Of a stretch of DNA of 64,000 bases, positions 51,004 through 64,000 are shown piece after piece; the stretch's first letter is position 1; each line of letters begins with the position of its first letter. Source of the stretch: Echinococcus granulosus (lineage: Eukaryota > Platyhelminthes > Cestoda > Cyclophyllidea > Taeniidae); contig NW_020170389.1 in assembly GCF_000524195.1 (NCBI RefSeq), positions 908,147 through 972,146 of the forward strand, given 5' to 3'. The translations under genes and the position numbers were made by a program. The notes below the pieces were generated by a model. The model searched no databases. It was not told the DNA's origin and worked only from the letters and a program-made list of their open reading frames with translations.

Positions 51004-54000
51004 TTCTCCTATTCACATGCGGGACCTAGAATTTGGTCCTGGCAGATGTAATTAAATTATGTGACCAATGGGATTATCAATATTTACGAGTTAATAGATT
51101 TCTCGCACTGCTTACATGTCCAAAAATTTTAAAACCAACTGCAAATTTCTATGGCATGATCCACCCCAGCTTAAGAAAACGGGTTTTAAAGTATCACTTG
51201 CAATGCTACTTCCAAACCTCCACTTAGATACCTCAGATAATGGCGCTTATTTAAAACGCTGTGTATTTTCTTCGAAGCTCAGAAGGAGGCGGATATCTAC
51301 TGTACAAATGACCCATTGATAGAAAGAATTTCATTGAAAAATTGCAGAAGAATGAAACATAAATATCAAGTTTACTGTGAGTTTTATGTTACTATTTCCA
51401 TCTGTGAAATTTTTGGCTAGGAATGAAGCGGAGGACTTAATTTATGTAAAATCTCAAATAAAGCAGAGGCCATAAACTCTTCCATCAACTCAACTAAAGA
51501 AACTACCTTGATATGTATGAGAAAGGACTTAAGCTTATAAAGACACTTTAACTGGATTTCTAAAAATCTTTGTTGCTAATCAACCAGAAGCATTTATCTT
51601 AGGAGGCATATTATAATAGTACTTGTCCCTTAATTTTTTGACTAATTTTACTCAATTTTTATTATATTAATGCGAAGTCTGGGAGGCTCCTGAGGGTATT
51701 TTGCAAGTATTAGTCTACAGCGTTGTCATCAAGTTTATTACTAAAACGCGGAGCGTTTTGATGCAGAACAAGTGCTATAATTACGGGCGCTGTGGAGAAA
51801 GGCAATTACTTGCCATCTTCTCCAACAGTAAGGCAAAATCTCCGATTCGTTTATAAAGGATAATTACTTAAAACACCATTCGGTAACGGCACGCTTCACT
51901 TTGCTTTACTGCTGATTCTAGAACGAATTATACTTTTACGGAATTGCCTAACGATAGCATTTAGCGGTAACTATAATGTATAAATTCAAACTTATCTGGG
52001 TAGTAAATATTAACCTGGTCAGTGTCAAAATTTCCCTGTGATTGTCGTCTTCCATGTGCAACCACGTATAATTAATTGTTTGTAAATTTTTTCGAAAGTA
52101 AAACTCCCACAAGGATGTATAAAATAAAATTGATGGCTAAAATGGCTGAACGATTTGTGTCTAGCTAATATTTTACGTTGAGTGTCGTCAAAGTCCAACG
52201 CTACCCGTTGTTCGTTTAAGTTACATTCCTTTCCCCATTCCTGCAGCTAAAGCCAGTCCATCTCAAAACAATATCTTGTAACAGTTTAATGCAATCATTT
52301 CTTGACCAAGCAATTGCATTTTTCATCTGAGCTTGCTTTTCGGGCCATGGTGGAGTGAGTGACGTTAGGAGTTATGAATTGAGTGGTCAGCGCCCCACTT
52401 TATTGCTTCACAATGCAGTAATTCCACCCAAAAAAAAGAAGATTTACACAATTATCACAGTGTCAAGAACAGCTCCAATACTTAATTAGGCAACGTCTAT
52501 CCATGTTACGACGGCCAGCATCGAAGTTAATGCATTTTCAGTCTCTTAAGGAACATCTGTTTGTAATGATCTTATGTTACAAATTAGAAGGAGAAATTTA
52601 TCCGTTTGAGTGAGCAACCAATTCATTTTCTTTAACTATTTGAGTCATTTCGGTCGCAATGCATTGATGCAACTAATCACAAGGACGATGCCATATACCA
52701 GTTGATATAAACACTGCCCATCCACAAAAGTATGTTAGTATACAAATCAAAGTAATTAGACTAACAATAAAGCATGTTGGATTAATTTAGGTTCATTTTA
52801 AGCGTGAATACTGATTTTGAAATGCAACATCTAAAGTGTTGCATAGAAGCATAAAATGAACCTATCAATGGTACTTGCATTCCTACGAAACGTGTAGAAT
52901 TAAGTCACTTATACATTCAGCATTTGAAATGAAATTAGATTACAGCGGCATTCATTAACATTGGGACTGTAAGAGACAACAGCTTATATCCCAATAATAG
53001 TCTTCAATGAAATAATCATTCAGACCTATTTATTGCTTATTGCTGAGGACTATTTTATGTTATTGCTGTGTGCTTTACTCACATAGGTTACAAATGAGCG
53101 GAAAACCTTTCAATTTAAAATACGTAGCAATTAATCTACAATTAAAAGCAAGAACCCTTACACTTCTCTTAGGTCTCTCCTGGGAGAAAAAATGGCGTCT
53201 CTTAATGCTTCCTGAATTGATTCTAATCAAAGGAGTGTCGCGTTGCGGTCGGGTACCATTCTGGTTGTTTCAAAAATATCATTCAGAGGCACTATCGAGT
53301 TTGTCAAATATTTTTTCGGAATAATTACATTGATTATGGAAACAAATAGAGTTGCGTAAAAGACGTAACAAGTTGTAGTGTTTGTGTAACAAAACTTAAG
53401 GATTCCACCTCTAGATTAGTCACTATTATGAGTATACATAAATATGCTCACTCGACTTTTGTAAATTTTCTGTTTCCTTAAAAAAGCGGACGAATTTTCA
53501 TGGTACCATTATCAATTTACCAAACTGCCGTGGTAGATTACCATCCCTACAGGTATTTTTATGCCATAAAAATATGCATGAATGGGTAGGTTTATTACTT
53601 ACATTCCCAAACATTTTCATTAACAAAAGTAAATAACTAGGTTGTCAACAAAATTAGGGAATTTTAACCAAATAGTATTGTTGTTTTTGAAGGCGGTACT
53701 TTATGTGTAATGCACTATCCACTTCATTAAAATAGATATAGTTCGCCGTAGTGTAGCGCGAGGATCCGTTTCAGGAGGCATATGTTGCGCATAGTTCGTT
53801 GTCCTACAAATGTAGCGTTGTAAAAGCTCCCTGTTTTAATTTTTTTAGCTTGTAAAACAAGCATTAAACGATGCATACTAATGGAGAAGAAAATTAAAAG
53901 ACTAAGCAGTCAATTTAAGCCTTTATGCTGTTACACATTGATGTTAACTTACGACCTGCTCAATTCGCAAAATGAAATAAACAGAAACATTGAGAAAGCA

Positions 54001-54112
54001 AGGATAAATAAAACCAATGTAGGGCATTATGAAATTAGTGTAGATTTAGTCCGAAAATTGTACCTAGATTTTGGCCTTTATTGTGCGTGTGTATTCTCTG
54101 CTCTATTGATAG

Positions 54113-54279
54113 ATGCGGTGGTTCGAGTAGAAAAGTAGCAAACATAGGTCTGCAAAAAGTCGCAGCCTTTGGAGTCTTGTTCAGCCAAAGCACACCTGAA
54201 ACTTTGCTCACCAACCTAGCAAACATCCTTCGAGAGATGGATGACGCCAAGAATAACTCTGGTTCGAGCAAAATGACAG
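54113..54279 (+). CDS. Possible orphan internal exon of an unidentified gene
   Basis: A 167-bp stretch with an acceptor-like pyrimidine tract ending in TTGATAG and a donor ACAG/GTGGGC. One frame is open throughout (phase 2 in, phase 1 out) and encodes a balanced peptide including KVAANIG-like sequence, then FSQSTPETLLTNLANILREMD and a serine/asparagine-rich end. It is GC-richer than its flanks. No partner exon was found. The ETLLTN stretch recalls the C-terminal conserved region of dachshund-type proteins, but this is too short to claim. The reverse strand is also open, so even the strand is uncertain. Confidence 0.25.
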
Positions 54280-54479
54280 GTGGGCATTCGGACTGAATCA
54301 TCCAGGAGTACGAGTCAGTGAGGTAATTCCGCTCAATTATAGCTACACTTTTCTTTCATCTTCGTACGCACATGGAAGCAAAACGAACACTTCCAAAAAC
54401 AAGAAAGGGTTAGCAATCCTCACCGAAACCGCAAACTTTAAAAGCACCAACCTGCTGAATAAATTGCTACTGACGAAGA

Positions 54480-55290
54480 TAAGTTCGAGACCGGAGAAGT
54501 AAGAAAAAGTGTGTAACCGCGCCAGAGTTGCTTCTCTCGGAGTGTCAGACGGCGTAATGTTGGACTTGGGAATAAGCCGCTCGTCTTCCCTTCACCATAT
54601 AACACACACACATGCGCACACACGCACGCACACGACTGCTGCAAAGTCCACTATGGAACAAATGCGCGTGTACCCATGCATCTGCCCCCTCTAGCCTGAG
54701 CGGACTGGACAAAATCCCCAATGCACCAATCAGTCGAAAGGAGAGGAAACTAGTGCTTCAACTCAATCCACACGCCTGCTTGACTAACGCTCCGGGTGCG
54801 TAGGTGTGTTCATTGGTCCACCCTATTTCTACCGTCCCACCCCTTTTCCACCCGTCAGTAGAAGAGGCAAAGAAAACACGTCGGCTGTTCGGGAGTGCAT
54901 GTAAGCATTGATTATCACACACTGCCACGTAAGCAGCCCAATTTAGCCCAGCAGGCCAATGAGCGAGTGGGATAGCTCGCGTACACACGCACGCGAGATG
55001 CGTGCACAGGCAGGCACGCAAACCTCGCGCCTGCACGGCGGATTGGAATGACTCACCGCGTGGCTCTTGGCGGGAAATCAGCGAAAATGTTAAAGGCACG
55101 TATGCATATACATATACACTAGCATATATATACATATTTATCATCCTTTGCTTTTCAGTTTGTTCGCCATCCGGTACTGGCAGTTGGCATTTCCTGCACG
55201 ATTTTCATCAAAATATTTCCTCCGAGCTTTACATAATTAGTGGCAGCCCGAAAGTGCGAGGAATTGCACGCGGCTATTAGAATGTCTCTC
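54480..55290. other. CpG-rich island with CA-rich microsatellite and short palindromes
   Basis: About 800 bp much richer in GC and CpG than the surrounding 30 kb. It contains a CA/CG-rich simple repeat (54602-54636), a 7-bp-stem palindrome (CTCGCGT at 54976-54982, ACGCGAG at 54991-54997), CGTGC/GCACG pairs near 55001-55018, and an AT dinucleotide tract near 55100-55140. Long open frames on both strands reflect base composition. It is a candidate promoter region or first exon. Confidence 0.5.
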
Positions 55291-58201
55291 TGTTGCGCTA
55301 GTTTAAAATCATTTTCACCGCAATAGGGCGGAATCAGTATGCAAACTAACATGACTAAACTACGCCTAAGTCGTTTGTAGGTCCGGCGTATGGGTAATGG
55401 GGTGATGCAAAAATGCTTTAGGAACCAACCTAAAGCGTTAGTGAAATACCAATGTACGGTTTATACTGCAGCCAGATCTTGTGAAATAAGGCTCCTCATA
55501 AGATTTACGTAATTTAGGCCTTAATACATTTGAGGATTTGTGCAGCTTATGAATGCATACAGTATTTTTAGGCGCAAACTGATGATTTTGCAAACTTATA
55601 GCAGTAATGCATTTCGCACATGGTTCACGGTACTTGGGTATACAGGAAACAAGTGGATAAACAATAATGGGAAGGTTAAAAATTGAACCCCCACATTCGA
55701 ACCAAGTAGTTCCATATTCATTTTGGTACTGAAGTAAGTTCACACTTACCCACTTTAAATGGGGTCTTTAATTGCGAATTTGCGCATTTGCGTCCTCATT
55801 TGATAAACAGACACTTTGTAAAAGGAAAATTACTTGTATTATTTAACACGAAAGCGAACAATTATGCCCTGGTGTGCTATTTATCAGGCCCGAAAACCAT
55901 ATTCAAGTGCTAGCTCAGCTTCGTGGACACATCACAAATGCGTTTATAGTAAGAACAGACAGACGTGACCGTTGGGATGAGGTGATCGTAAATTTTTATG
56001 AAGATAATCATATCGTCCCTGCTTGCTTTGTTATAAAAAAATAGAGGCTTAGATACTGACAACAAAACATAAGAAGTTCAGCACTAATTTATGCAAAATA
56101 AATTCCACCCATCACTCGGATATTCAATGGTACAACTAATCGTGATTTTTGGAGGACATTTATAAAGTCGATCCCCTTGGTAGGTGAGCTATGGAGTCCA
56201 GTGCCTTGCTTGCATTGCCATGGCAGTAGGGTCGAATAACTGCACAGCCCACTTTTAGCCTTATCACATCAGAGAAAGTCCCTTTTCGTTTTAGTCGGTA
56301 CGTGGGCACTGCTGTAAATGGTGTCTAGATTGCATATCTTACCCACCATATGACAAGCAGCGGCGGGAAATTCATGTGAGAGATGTGAATGGCCAATTTG
56401 CGAACAAAATTTACGCAGCACGTGCTACCGATTTGGTAACTTCATTCTTCCTTCTGCCCTGTAAAAGTTATGGCATAGGGACTACCGATTAAATTACCTT
56501 AAGAATATTTGCACTGCGCAAGATAAACCATCGCTAACTTATAAGTGAACATGCAAAAAAAAACAATCCCCTTGTCCAATAAATTCACCAGCTTACTAGT
56601 ACAACCATACTTCTTAACTTTGTACCAATTTTAATTTGTGTTCAATTTTAGGCAGGTTATCGGTCGCATAAGTCGAAGTTCTAGTTAGTTTTAAGTCCAA
56701 AAATTCACGTATTCTATGAAAAGCTTGATTTTGTGATAAAAGTGTTTTCCTTGATTCATAACTTGTAAATCTACCTCCATTTGGAACTCCTCAGTCCGCC
56801 TCATCAAATAAATTGCCACTTCTCATGAGCGAAAATAATCCAGTTAAAGTGTTCGAGGCACATAACAGTTAATTCAAATGAGATTTCTAAATGCATTTTT
56901 TAGCACGAACCATTGCTAAATTATGTTCCAATTTAAATGCATTGTTAAAAACTCCAACTAGACATTTTTTAACATACGAAATAGATGTCTATCTCACAGT
57001 ATTCGTCAGCTTAAAATTTATCAAACGCATAATATTTTACTGCGTCCAACGAAATTGCACTTAAAAAATTGCAATTTTTCTGTATTAAAAGTATTGTCTT
57101 AATGTGTTTTGATAGAATAGATTTGTTGTCAAGAAATGCAAAATTAACCTTGAATTTCGTTTTGTTTACATAAGTCAACTATAGATTTCCATTACGAGTG
57201 CAAAATGAAGCAATTTTTTTTCTCAACCTTACGTTGTAAATCTCATCCAACTTCCGCAGTCGTAGGTGTATCAGAAGCCCCAACAATATCAACTTACTAA
57301 AAGCAAACAAATTCTTACAAAAATAGCCACAACACCCTCCTCTTCATTTTAAAGGGCCATTCGAAATGGTTTATACTGAGTGAACCAAAGACCAATTGAC
57401 ATTAAGTGGCTGGTGGTAATAAGCGTAGGGACAGGAAGGCGCACCCTAACTGATCGAGTGGCCACACAACCTGATTTTGGTGACCAGATATTCTCCATCT
57501 AATTAGGGATTATGTCTGTTTAATTGGCTGCAAAGACGGTGTTCTTTGGTGAGCAAAACTGGAGCGGAGGTGTACATTATTAAAAAAGGCTTCAGTTTGT
57601 CTAATACAACTGGTCTTTCAAAACTTTATACATTTTGGTGCGATCTTTCATGTATTAGACTAGGGGATTTAAATTCATGAGTGATTTAATACACCTTTCA
57701 CTTTAAGGTGGAAAGATAGAGTCCCAGTCACGATAAAACCAGGTCAAGAATATTTTTCATTTGTTTTAGGATCAATCAAGCACATCGCTGGAAGAAATGT
57801 TGCAACTTATGCTTGGTGACGTTTCGAGAGTCCATGCCAACTTCACCCAAGTTCTTCGGGCCGCTATACGAAAATAAATTGGTGTAGCTTAGGTGACTAA
57901 GAGGACTCCTACAGACACAATTGATAGTCTTAGCAGCCAGCCTAAGAAATCCTAACTCAAAATCCTCGGGAAAATGTTTGGGAAAAATCCCAGAACAAAA
58001 ACACACATTGGATATGTAGCTGTAGATACAAAATTAAGCTGGTTCACATTTCGTTTGCTGTGATTCGAAAAGAAATACTTTGACGAGTTCCATTAATTTA
58101 CCATAGTGTACGTTTTTTTGACATATTCAAAACCACTTTGTAACGCAATGTTTTAAGACGTGGATACTTCGAAACAAGAAAGTGTTTAACATGACTTATC
58201 G

Positions 58202-58252
58202 GCGTGGTCTCTCGGCCACGTCTATGGGCTCTCAGGCCCGCCGGACCCAAAA
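58202..58252. repeat. GC-rich segment with two adjacent small hairpins
   Basis: Within an AT-rich setting, CGTGG (58203-58207) pairs with CCACG (58216-58220), and GGGC (58226-58229) pairs with GCCC (58236-58239). Both loops contain TCTC. The two units look alike and may be diverged copies. No RNA family is recognised; the reverse strand has a tRNA-Ser-like GTGGCCGAGA stretch but no full cloverleaf. Confidence 0.5.
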
Positions 58253-59279
58253 AATAAATTGTCTTCCACACTGGTATGGCTCATTTTGACGCCAGAGAAG
58301 GCTCAGAGTGCTAATATATATATTGATGTGTTTAAGGCCTATTTTTGTCAAAAGTGAATAATTCTGGGATTTCACAAAGTTTTAGGATATTGTTTGTTAA
58401 TTTAAAATATGCTAGTTATAGTTAGCAAACCATTGAGGGATGTATACGTTGAAAACACGTAAATCATGATTAATTCTTGAATTCATATATATTTGTATCT
58501 GACAATTTATTATTTACTCAATATTACGATGCCTTATAAAGTGCTTTTTAAGGATACACATATTGGGCTTGTTCGTTGATGTTTTGTTTCTCATTTTCTG
58601 ATTTGGTGTGAGAACATCTCAGCTGTTAATAGACGGTAGAAAAATTAACGCTGAATATGTGAGTACTAAGTTATAAGTCAAAGGACTCGAAGCATTTCAT
58701 CTAAAATCAAGTAAGCTTAGAAGGCGGTGGTCCCAGCACAATCACCTCCTAAGAGAAACGTTGAGATCGCAACCTATAACTATGGCAAATGAGGAATGAA
58801 TGCCTGCAAAAATTTGCGATTAAATACCAACGATTTCCAGTTATTTAACTGCTTTGAAGTTGACATTTCCCCAGAGACTCCATTTACTCGAAATGCCAAA
58901 GCAACAGTGCCTTGGCGCAATCGTAATTATAGCCTTCTTGTCTACATAACCAATCTTCATTTCCAGTAACTTATTGTTGCATATATTCATAAGTTGCCAA
59001 AACTGTGGTTATAAAATGCTACTTGATGTTAACTACGGCCTTGCACTCATTGATGGTGTAACACAGGAGTCAAGGCCCCCGGTTATTTTTTTTAAATGCT
59101 AACCCTGGTTAGGAATTGGGTGAGTACTGGGTGCAAAGTTTCATAGTGCATGACTAATGTTTGTTTTAACTGAGATAAATGCAGTGTATTAGTTTCTACC
59201 GGAAAATTGAACGAGATCACATCAGCTTTTGCTCTTGGTTAGGGCTAATTACTTTGTCATCCAACGTTTTCTACTGAAA

Positions 59280-59291
59280 CCCCCCCCCCCC
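59280..59291. repeat. Homopolymer run of 12 C
   Basis: Twelve consecutive C residues in AT-rich DNA. It is either a slippage-prone site or an assembly-sensitive position. Confidence 0.95.
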
Positions 59292-62200
59292 AAATCATGG
59301 TTACCTGCTCCCTTGGTATTGCATAAATATTACCTCTGTGCTCATGCTTCAAAAAATCCAAGCTCAGTTTGATGTAGATTTGTGTGGTAAATGGAACTGA
59401 GTGGTGTAATTAGCCATCATCGCTATGGGCATGCGAATAGGAATCCAAACAATGGGTTGACGAGGGGCCAACTGCATGGTTTTCTAACACTGTAGTCACT
59501 ATTTTCATGGTAACCTAGCAACCGACTGCGCTTAAATTGTTATTGCAAAGAAAATGCCTTTTTTATGGTAGGCATCACCATAGCAACTACGAAGGCGTCA
59601 GATCATACCTCACCCCCAATGTCTACGGGAGAGTAAACGGTATTGCAAAAGTGTAATCGTCTCGCCTCAGGTTTAATTTGGAGTCCAACTCATTTACTGA
59701 TGTGTATGTGATTTAAATACGTTACATTTTCATAAAAGCTAGCAGAAAACAACTTAGATTCAATCACTTTAAGTCAGGACGAGCCTCAGTATGCAATAAA
59801 AGAGTACTAAAACAGTTTTAATAACCATCCAAAAGATTAACAAAGATAAATGTTCATAGATGAACACGGTCTCATAAATGTTAAAAGTGAGACACTGTGC
59901 GTAATTAGGACTACGTTTGTGACTAGAAATTGTGTGTAAAAGAATAATAATGCATAATTTTGAACGTGGGTGTTTGGAATAAAGTGCAAACCAACTTCAA
60001 GTTTATAAAAATAGTTTTACAAAGAGGCTCCAGAAATGATTACTAAGAAGGAAAGTGTCCCGATTACAACGTTTCTATAATATCCAGAACGACAGCATGC
60101 ACAGATACTTGGCCCGATTTTTATCCTTCCAAATGTCACGATTTCCACGGTACTTTGTGACCTGAAATTATAAAGTCTTAACTGAAAAATTGGACATTAT
60201 TCTTTGATCATATTTACCAACAAGCAAAATGTGCACCTTAAAGCTTTTCAATAATTTATTCTTCGGACTACTACTGACAAAGGCATAGAATTGAATTCCT
60301 TAAACCCCAGTGTCTGAATATGTTGGGGTAAACAAGAAAGATAAAGATTAACTTCCAGTTACTCAAAAACAAATAAGACTGAAGTAGTTTGATTCCTTTG
60401 AAGTGCTTTTTTAATTCCGTAACGGCAAGTGACACGGTATGACAACAGGGATTATAATTTACATTCGGTCAAATAATCATTTGGGCTTAGCTTAGAAACT
60501 TCACCAATACTTTAAAGTCGGCGAATTCAATATTAAAATACAAGGTCCCTGGTGTGAAAATTATCCTCGAATAGTCAAACATAGAAGTTTTGGCTAATTT
60601 GCGGCCATTATCATGAAGATTAGCAACATATTCAGATACGACCTGGCTTTACAATTCTTAATAGCCCCTTATCTTCACATTTTAAGAAAAATGTGAAAAA
60701 CCTGTTTGTGCCTTTTGATACGATTTGAGACGGATAGACTCTTTTACGTAAAATTAAAAAAGGAGTGAATACCATCAAATCTGTATTATACGACAACTTT
60801 ATTTTTCAACACATAAGTTTAACTATTAATGATTTAATTCACTGAAGTACTTTTACCCATATTAACTTCGTGTTGTATGCACATCCCAATAAGTTGCAAG
60901 TGTTTACAGTTAGTGGGAAAATGTTTATTAATGAATGCGATATTGCTAGACCGATGACCTCATTGATATTCTTACTCTAATTTGCACGTTTGCCAAGGGG
61001 ATCTGGGGCAACTGTAGACTGCCATAGCCAAGGCATTTCATTGCCATGAAAAACCAATTCTTCACATTCCCTTGTCCTCTTCCATTCAAACATACCCTTT
61101 TAATTAGGCGTGTCATATATGTGTGACGTGCGGGATGGCGTAAAAAGGGTGTCACATGAATGTCATGTTAGCTGATCATTTGCCCTTCATGTGAGACACA
61201 AAATATTAAAGAGGTGGGGATTCCTGATAATTATATACGACACAGAAAACTTCTTTAGAGCTCAATAGTTATTATGAAACTTGCGTTCTGGACTGGTAAA
61301 TATCCATATTGGGTGAGTTGCCTGGTTTGCAGGTTTTGTATCACAGCGCAATTTTACCTCAAGAGCAGTGATAATCTTATTTTAGCAGCATTAAATTCAA
61401 GGAATCGAAGCTAAATGAGTAAAGTTCTAAGCTCTTGTATAATTTGAATATATTGCTAGGACTGGTTTGTGCACAATGGGAAAAGTAGGAAATTCAGGCT
61501 ATTTCAATTTACATCCTGTTAGCACAAATGGGTTTGTGTATTAATATTTGATAATTCTCGAGTACACTGCAATTTACATCGATAATTGGTGGTATTTTTC
61601 CATGTGAAACATTACCACTGTCTGTCAGATCCGTATCCCGTTTTCAAGTTACAGAATTGTTTTAAAATGCATTAAACAATCACATAAAGCCTTTCAGGCA
61701 TTTTTCATTACAATGGAAGCCAAAAAGCGATGCCACTTTTTTAAAATATCAACTGTTCTAGTAGTTATCGCGTGGTATTTAAGTAGGTAACAGCATCGAT
61801 TATTTATTTTGGTTAATGAATTTCCAGACACGTAAGGTCAGTGGAGCTAATTCTGTTTTGTAGTCGCGGACACCGGGAGCATATTTGCATATTTGATTTC
61901 TGGTATTGATAAAACAGGAAGGCAAATCGCATTAAAAAAGGGAACTAATTAACAATTAACAGACTTATGCTCTTCCCAGAAAATTGTTTTTTGCGTATAA
62001 AGTTCATTTATTACCAAAACTGTTGATAAGCGAACAAACGATGGTTTAACTCCGTATAAATTGAATAAATGCTTTATTTGTAGTGATGTGATTACACAAA
62101 CCATCACGTATGGAAATCAAGCTCTTAAATGTAAGCGCTTAGATACAGAGCAATAATTAGGTCAGCATTACTCCAGAATAATATGGCAAATATTTATCAT

Positions 62201-64000
62201 GCTATTAATACAGCAGACGTCTGTTGTTCGGGAACGTGTTCGGCCATATATGGACAAATATTTTAAGCATTTTTATTCCCAACAAGAAAACGCTGAATCT
62301 CACACAGAAAATCAATGACATTTGCCCACACTCACCTTAATTCCCATCCAAAATGAGTTTAAAATTACATTCTTAAACTTACCTATAAGATCCATCGTAT
62401 CGGAACAGTTGAAACTTTCGATCACCAGTCGAAAAGAAACACTCTAAACCATCAAACATTACCATAAATTTTAAGTCTTCTTATCTAATATAACAAGGCC
62501 TCAGCATTCATCCGATGGCCCAAATCAGGCAATGAGGCACACTGTTAAATTCGGAATACAGAAGATGGCTTTAATAAGTCACAAATTCTCACGTGGAATA
62601 GTGGTTTCTCTTGTAATGCTTTAGTAGTTTGCTTGAATCTGCGTTTGGTTAAACCTCCATATATTGTGCTTTCGCTTGGCGACAGAGCATCGGGGTCATG
62701 ACGGCAGTCTCGGCTCCTCTAGATGCCATACCAAGTTGTTAACCATAGCTATATTGGAACTAAACCATCGCACTACTTGATTTGAGATCTCGTTAAGGGA
62801 ACTAAAGTCGGGCGGAGCCACGGCACAAAGGGTTGTCTGCATTCGCCATTATATAGAAAAGCATTGAAGAGGGGCTAAGTTAATTTAGTTGTGATACAGC
62901 GGTATTAATTAGTCTTAAAATTACGCTTCGTAAATAATTTACATCCTAAACAATTATATAGTAGTCGGGCTGTCTAAACAAAAAGCATTTAGGTTGTTTT
63001 GACAACAACGCCAAGTTTTGAACTTACCTGAAAGCATAAAACTAGCGCGCCTACTCCATTTTATTATATCTTACAATTTCGATTAAAAGACAGGACAACG
63101 CCTTTAAAAACGTAGCCTTTTCTCTATTGAAAATTATTATGGCTATTATAGAAGCCGTAGATCTCTATGGACTGTTGATTTAGGTTATTGTTATAAAGCC
63201 GGAAATACATTGTTATACCTTAACCACAAGGTCGGTTACTGTGGTTACGGTCAGCTCAGGTTTGAATGCTCCCTAGATAAAGGTACACAGTACATTTGGA
63301 AAGTGATGATAACCATGTAGTGGGAATGATTTAGCTTGAGCTTTTAGTATGCAATCGATGGCTTGAGAAACTAATAATAATGTACTTGCAAGTAATATTG
63401 CTTAATTTCTGCCTACTTTAATTTATGCTAGTTTATATAGGGGTATTTTCCATAAAATTGCATACTTGACTAAGAAAACAAAATAGTAGGGCAATAGTGC
63501 ATCTATACTAACGTGCTAATACAAACTTGTTGTGTACGTGGATGTACCATATGGACCAGCATCAATCCTCCAGCACCAATCTAATTAATTCGTGGTTTTG
63601 ATCCAAAGCATCTGTGCTACTGTCACAAGTAGCAACCTAGTACTAGAGCTTTGTTTTTGATGCCAATCATTTTAAAGGCTATAAGATCCTTTTATTTTAG
63701 TCTTGTATATTTTATACAATAGCACCGAATTCTTTCGAAAGCACTTGGGAGCACTCAAAGATGTGTCAAAGCAACCATACTCTTTTCATTCACACTGAAT
63801 CTAATAAATATAACACTCATAGTCAGACGCTGTGGTCACGATATCGGGATTTTTCATCTCAAACAAAATGCTACTATCAAAGGTCTATTTCTCCAGTTCC
63901 AAAAAACCAGCGAAATGCTCTAGCATGTGGTTCGACAAAAAACAGGGATCTAAACATGAAATGTGTGAATATGAACTGGTATCCCATGATTCAGGAGCCC

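Larger units (their letters stand above)
44241..54112. other. Gene desert, second part
   Basis: No supported gene. It includes a degenerate zinc-finger-like frame (44248-44439), a GC-rich island (48125-48500) and a perfect hairpin (50975-51003), discussed separately. The remaining open frames are short, AT-rich and lack domains. Confidence 0.45.
55291..64000. other. Gene desert, third part
   Basis: No supported gene in the last 8.7 kb. Open frames are at most about 100 codons and lack domains. A GC-rich twin-hairpin segment (58200-58252) and a 12-base poly-C run (59280-59291) are the only structures that stand out. Confidence 0.5.

Noticed and set aside
54758..55144. 128-codon minus-strand open frame in the CpG island
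   Set aside because: Its length reflects GC-rich composition with few stop codons; no domain, and half of it translates simple repeats.

Overview
The window reads as nuclear DNA of a eukaryote, most likely a parasitic flatworm and probably a tapeworm. The genome is AT-rich, and genes are split by GT-AG introns, several of them extremely short (34, 37 and 42 bp). There are single-copy metazoan housekeeping and ciliary genes, a very divergent rhodopsin-like receptor of the kind common in flatworms, and long gene-poor stretches. The flatworm assignment is an inference from this gene style. There is no rRNA, mitochondrial gene or other decisive marker in the window.

Layout. The first 4.1 kb holds no gene I can support. 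Glutamine synthetase (+, 4303-5749, four exons, 364 aa) follows a compact TATA/CCAAT promoter. After about 4 kb of apparently empty sequence comes a minus-strand RSPH14-like armadillo gene (9831-11362, seven exons, 326 aa). It is divergent from a plus-strand A20/AN1 zinc-finger gene of the ZFAND5/6 type (12204-14022, five exons, 191 aa). From 14 to 22 kb the plus strand is noticeably rich in G and T but has no supported gene. This stretch contains a tetranucleotide microsatellite and a well-preserved ~80-bp inverted repeat with a ~280-bp spacer. A plus-strand gene at 22161-23835 encodes a cysteine-rich type I membrane protein with EGF-like and thrombospondin-1-like modules. On the minus strand at 25459-26184 several short exons, one of only 11 bp, join into the C-terminal part of an unidentified membrane protein. 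This gene is divergent from the proteasome lid subunit PSMD6/Rpn7 (+, 27162-33272, five exons, 391 aa). The 3.3-kb third intron of PSMD6 carries an intronless, oppositely oriented GPCR gene (31455-32414) with its own poly(A) signal.

From about 33.3 kb to the end (30.7 kb) no gene can be supported. This stretch contains scattered GC-rich patches (35.9, 38.6, 48.1, 54.5-55.3 and 58.2 kb), a perfect 12-bp-stem hairpin at 50975, a possible orphan exon at 54113-54279, a degenerate C2H2 zinc-finger-like ORF at 44248 and simple repeats.

The genes do not form one pathway. Glutamine synthetase serves nitrogen metabolism, PSMD6 and the AN1 protein belong to ubiquitin-proteasome biology, RSPH14 belongs to the motile axoneme (sperm, flame cells), and the GPCR and EGF/TSP1 protein are surface proteins. 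Four reading frames were assembled exon by exon. For glutamine synthetase, RSPH14 and PSMD6 the exons sum to whole codons, with family-typical lengths and phase-compatible splice sites throughout. The AN1 gene closes too, but only with an inferred first exon.
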